Assembly (NCBI GenBank): GCA_010015655.1
Contig: ML976665.1
Span: 1,104,319 to 1,168,318, forward strand
Direction of reading: 5' to 3'
DNA: 64,000 bases
DNA from: Bimuria novae-zelandiae CBS 107.79
Lineage: Eukaryota > Ascomycota > Dothideomycetes > Pleosporales > Didymosphaeriaceae
Made by a program: the position numbers and the translations under genes. The notes beneath the pieces are model-generated. The model did not search any database, had not been told where the DNA came from, and worked only from the letters and a program-made list of their open reading frames with translations. Shown here one piece after another: positions 61,306-64,000 of the stretch. The stretch's first letter is position 1. Each line of letters begins with the position of its first letter.

Positions 61306-62690
61306 TCCGTGCGCGTGATGCGCGGATTCGCGTGATGCGCGGGCAACACCAAAACACCCTCAACTTTAACACGCGACAACTCCACCAATATAGATCTAAT
61401 TTAAGCTACGATTAATAATATTAAATTGTTAAAGCTAGGCGAAACTTTCTCGTACATAAAAACTACTACTAAATGTGGTGTTATACAGTCTATATTAATC
61501 CAAAGGCATAAAGGAATAACGCGCCCTACACAAGTCAAGAACTCTAGCCAGCAAAAGCTCACCCCATAGCAAGAGGAGGAGCTTGTACGATATATCAAAA
61601 AACTCACAGAGAGACATATACCTCCTACTAGAGAGATAATACGGAACTTTACCTTAACAATAGCAAAGGAGCCAGTCAGCGAGAGCTAGATTACCCGCTT
61701 TATTAACTAACACAGCATTCATCTTATCTCGCAATAGACCGTTAGGATAGACAGTAATTGCTACAACGCTAATTTAGTAGATAAATATTGCCTTTATTTT
61801 AACCTTCTACATAGCAAGATAGATTAATATCGCATAGATCCTCGTTATATCTATAATATAGATGAAAAAGGCGTCCTGATCAGTATTGTTAGTAGATCAA
61901 AGAGAATATTCAGCAGACGAATGTGGGAGAAGAAGGAGGTTAGAGCATCACTCCAAGATGGCAATCGCGCATGGATCACGCTCCTGGCATGTATCTGCGC
62001 TGATGGATCAGCTCTGCCGCCAAGCCTTATCTATAAGGCTGCCAACAAGGGCATCCAATCAAGCTGGGTAGAGGATATCAAGGCAGGATATCATGAAGTC
62101 TTTATTACCTCATCATCCTCTAGCGGGACAAACAACGATATTAGACTTGCCTGGCTTAAGCAGGTGTTTAATTGCTGTATAAAAGAGAAGGCTCGACGAT
62201 TATATTAACTTTTAATCCTAAATAGCTATAGCTCCTATATTACTATAGACTTTATTAACTACTATAATTAGAATAAGATCCTGCTTGCTATTCTGCCTCC
62301 TTATTTAACTTATACGCTTCAGCTACTTAACGTTGCGATGTTTAAGCCTTTATTAACAGCCTACTTAGCAGAGCTATTAAATTACCTTTATAGAAGCTAG
62401 GGCTTAGCTTTTATTACTAAAGGCGACTTCTTCCCACTATTTTAGAATGCGTGGAAGGCCTCCTTTAAGGAATTAACTATCCTTAGCTCTTTTAGAGCTA
62501 CAGGCATATCGCCACCTAATCCTACACCGAACACCAACTTTTCGATTTTTAGATATCCTCTCTAAAGACCCTAATAATCCTAGTAACTGAACAAGCTTAC
62601 TGCGCTGATTCTGGGAGTACCTTTAACGTCCGCCTAGCCCTCCGCGCAGACGCGCAAAGGAGCTTGTTAGGATAGCAGAGTCTCCCTCCT
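61306..62690 (+). mobile_element. Pogo-type DNA transposon 4 (same family as 6266-7790), partly spared by RIP
   Basis: The left terminus begins ACGTGTCCGTGCGCGTGATGC after TTA at 61303-61305, matching the right end of the 6266-7790 element. The plus strand encodes a pogo transposase from about 61410: helix-turn-helix/CENP-B-like region (about 61530-61740, EEELVRYIKKLTERHIPPTR), NIDEKGV (first Asp, about 61855), a segment with normal GC at 61920-62208 (RAWITLLACICADGS), LNSYSSYITIDF (about 62215-62255) and LQLLNVAMFKPL (about 62320). The C-terminal region and right terminus are not visible; a LINE begins within or just after it near 62690. Confidence 0.85.
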
Positions 62691-64000
62691 CCTAGCACAC
62701 AGGGTCCCTAGACCCTGTGATCCCTCAGTAGCTTTATACACGCGCCCTAAGACGGCCCCAGGAGGACATACATCACCGTGCACCCCTTTTGAGTAGCCAG
62801 AACCCTGGTAGGGGCGCTCCCAAACCTTGCGTCTCTGATACCGTCTAACGCCACATTACCGAGACTTAGCAGATTGCCTAGCTATGGAACACTATTACTA
62901 CGGCTTTTGCAGCAGCGGTAGACCAACACGCAGAGAGCTACACTAACCCTTAAGAGGCTAAGATTGCTAAGGAGCTGTAGTAGAGAGTTATCTAGGCTCT
63001 AACCTTGCTCTCCCTAAGTAACTCCCCCCCTAGCTCCCGCTGGAGCAGCGACACCAGTTATAGCAACCCTAGGAGCTAAGAGTCGGGACGCCGCTCTTGG
63101 GCGGACGTAGCTAGAGACCCCTAGATCTTAGATAGGGGTGGCAGTTAACCCCTAATCCTTGCTAGGCCCTGGCCCAACCCGCCCGCTAAGCTAAAAGAAG
63201 ACAATTAAATATTCGTAGCTATCTCTAACCTGGCAATGCGACTGCAACAACCCTCACTCTTTGCGACATACCTACCGCATCACTAATTAACACAGGCTGG
63301 GCGATTACCCCAGCAAATGAGAACATCCGGGGCCGACTTCTAACTCAAGAAAACCAGGAACTTCTAGTAAGAGCGCTAGACGGAGACGCGGTGAGGATCC
63401 CAGAACGCTGGACTAACTACGCAGTACAAGGAGTACCTAGCTCTTTCCGGACCCTAGACGGCACAGAACTACTAACTACTACCTAGCTAGTAGAGGAAGA
63501 GGTCTGCTTGTAAACAGGTAAGTAGCCAGTTAGTTGCAGGACCTCACGACATGGGGCGAATTAGCATAGCCTTACTACCTGGATCGTTTTATATAAGGAG
63601 CCAGTCCGCTCGTTCCGGCTCTTTGGCACCAGCCAATTCTCGAAGGAAATCTACAAGCATCCTACCATACAGCGACATAACCCAGGCTGCTAGGGCTACT
63701 GCAACGCTGCCCGCTATACCCGAGTAGCCCGCTGTGCACACTGCGGGGACCGCACGGATAGACACCAAGGATAGTACGGAGACAGTTGCGCCCATAAAGC
63801 TATGTGTGCTAACTGTCATAGCCCTTATCTAGCTAGTCACACCAACTGCCCGGTAGCTCCTCGCCGGGTTAACAGACACATTACTAAGCCTATAAAGACT
63901 AAGCTAAAGGCTATCCGTCGCGTAGGCAAAATAGCACAGCAGCACCTCTATAGGATAGTTGAAGTAGCCCTTGAACAGGCAACACTTTAGCCTGAGGCTC
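62690..64000 (+). mobile_element. Tad1-type LINE, ORF1 (gag-like), truncated by window edge
   Basis: The plus strand, with frame changes and Gln-to-stop differences, encodes the gag-like ORF1 of fungal Tad1-clade LINEs. A Pro/Ser-rich N-terminal part includes SWADVARDP (about 63085-63115). TGWAITPANENIRGRLL (about 63297-63345), VPSSFRTLDGTEL (about 63430) and LTTWIVLYKEPVRSFRLFG (about 63570-63630) follow. A cysteine cluster runs over about 63690-63860 (CQGYCN, CAHCGDRTD, CANCHSPYLASHTNC). It is less RIP-mutated than other elements. ORF2 (endonuclease and reverse transcriptase) should follow beyond base 64000. The 5' limit is approximate. Confidence 0.82.

Noticed and set aside
1..64000. CRISPR array, tRNA or rRNA genes, telomeric repeats, secondary-metabolite cluster
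   Set aside because: No regularly spaced repeats, no cloverleaf with GGTTCRA-type arm, no TTAGGG arrays and no PKS/NRPS domains were seen. The tyrosinase alone does not make a cluster.

Overview
The window looks like part of a filamentous ascomycete (Pezizomycotina) genome, most likely a dothideomycete. The host genes have short GT-AG introns of 42-60 bp. Most of the DNA is TA-rich transposon wreckage carrying the mark of repeat-induced point mutation (RIP): transposase and pol frames become readable across long stretches only if TAG/TAA is read as CAG/CAA (CpA to TpA). The class assignment is inferred from gene style, not from a marker gene.

Layout. 1-22880 is a nested transposon block: Gypsy (minus) split by a Fot1-like pogo element and itself inserted in another pogo element; a hAT with a perfect 8-bp target duplication; a third pogo; a second Gypsy (minus); and unassigned TA-rich DNA. 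22880-28043 is a GC-balanced island with a hypothetical coiled-coil gene and an apparently intact 8-exon secreted tyrosinase. 27747-50521 holds a single minus-strand host gene broken into four pieces by three insertions: a Copia of net length about 6.2 kb (35264-49738, TSD AACTC), hAT2 (31764-35131, TSD CTTTCCAC) and hAT1 (28044-31098, TSD GCCGTATC). The Copia in turn received a 6.9-kb chromodomain Gypsy (40039-46948, TSD CTAAG) and a Tc1/mariner (47913-49243, TSD TA). 50522-61305 is a second GC-balanced island with a multiply frameshifted nuclear-type pseudogene and a very large Ser/Thr-rich cell-surface gene (60477 to 55081, minus) broken by premature stops and frameshifts. 61306-64000 is a pogo element followed or interrupted by a Tad1-type LINE ORF1 that runs off the window.

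Together the window shows the standoff between transposons and RIP. Every transposon is dead, nearby host genes carry C-to-T type stop codons consistent with RIP leakage, and only the tyrosinase still looks functional. The outer edges of the LTR elements, and short patches inside several elements, are clearly less mutated than the rest. That lets insertion sites and target duplications be read to the base. I found no convincing tRNA, rRNA, CRISPR or telomeric repeat.
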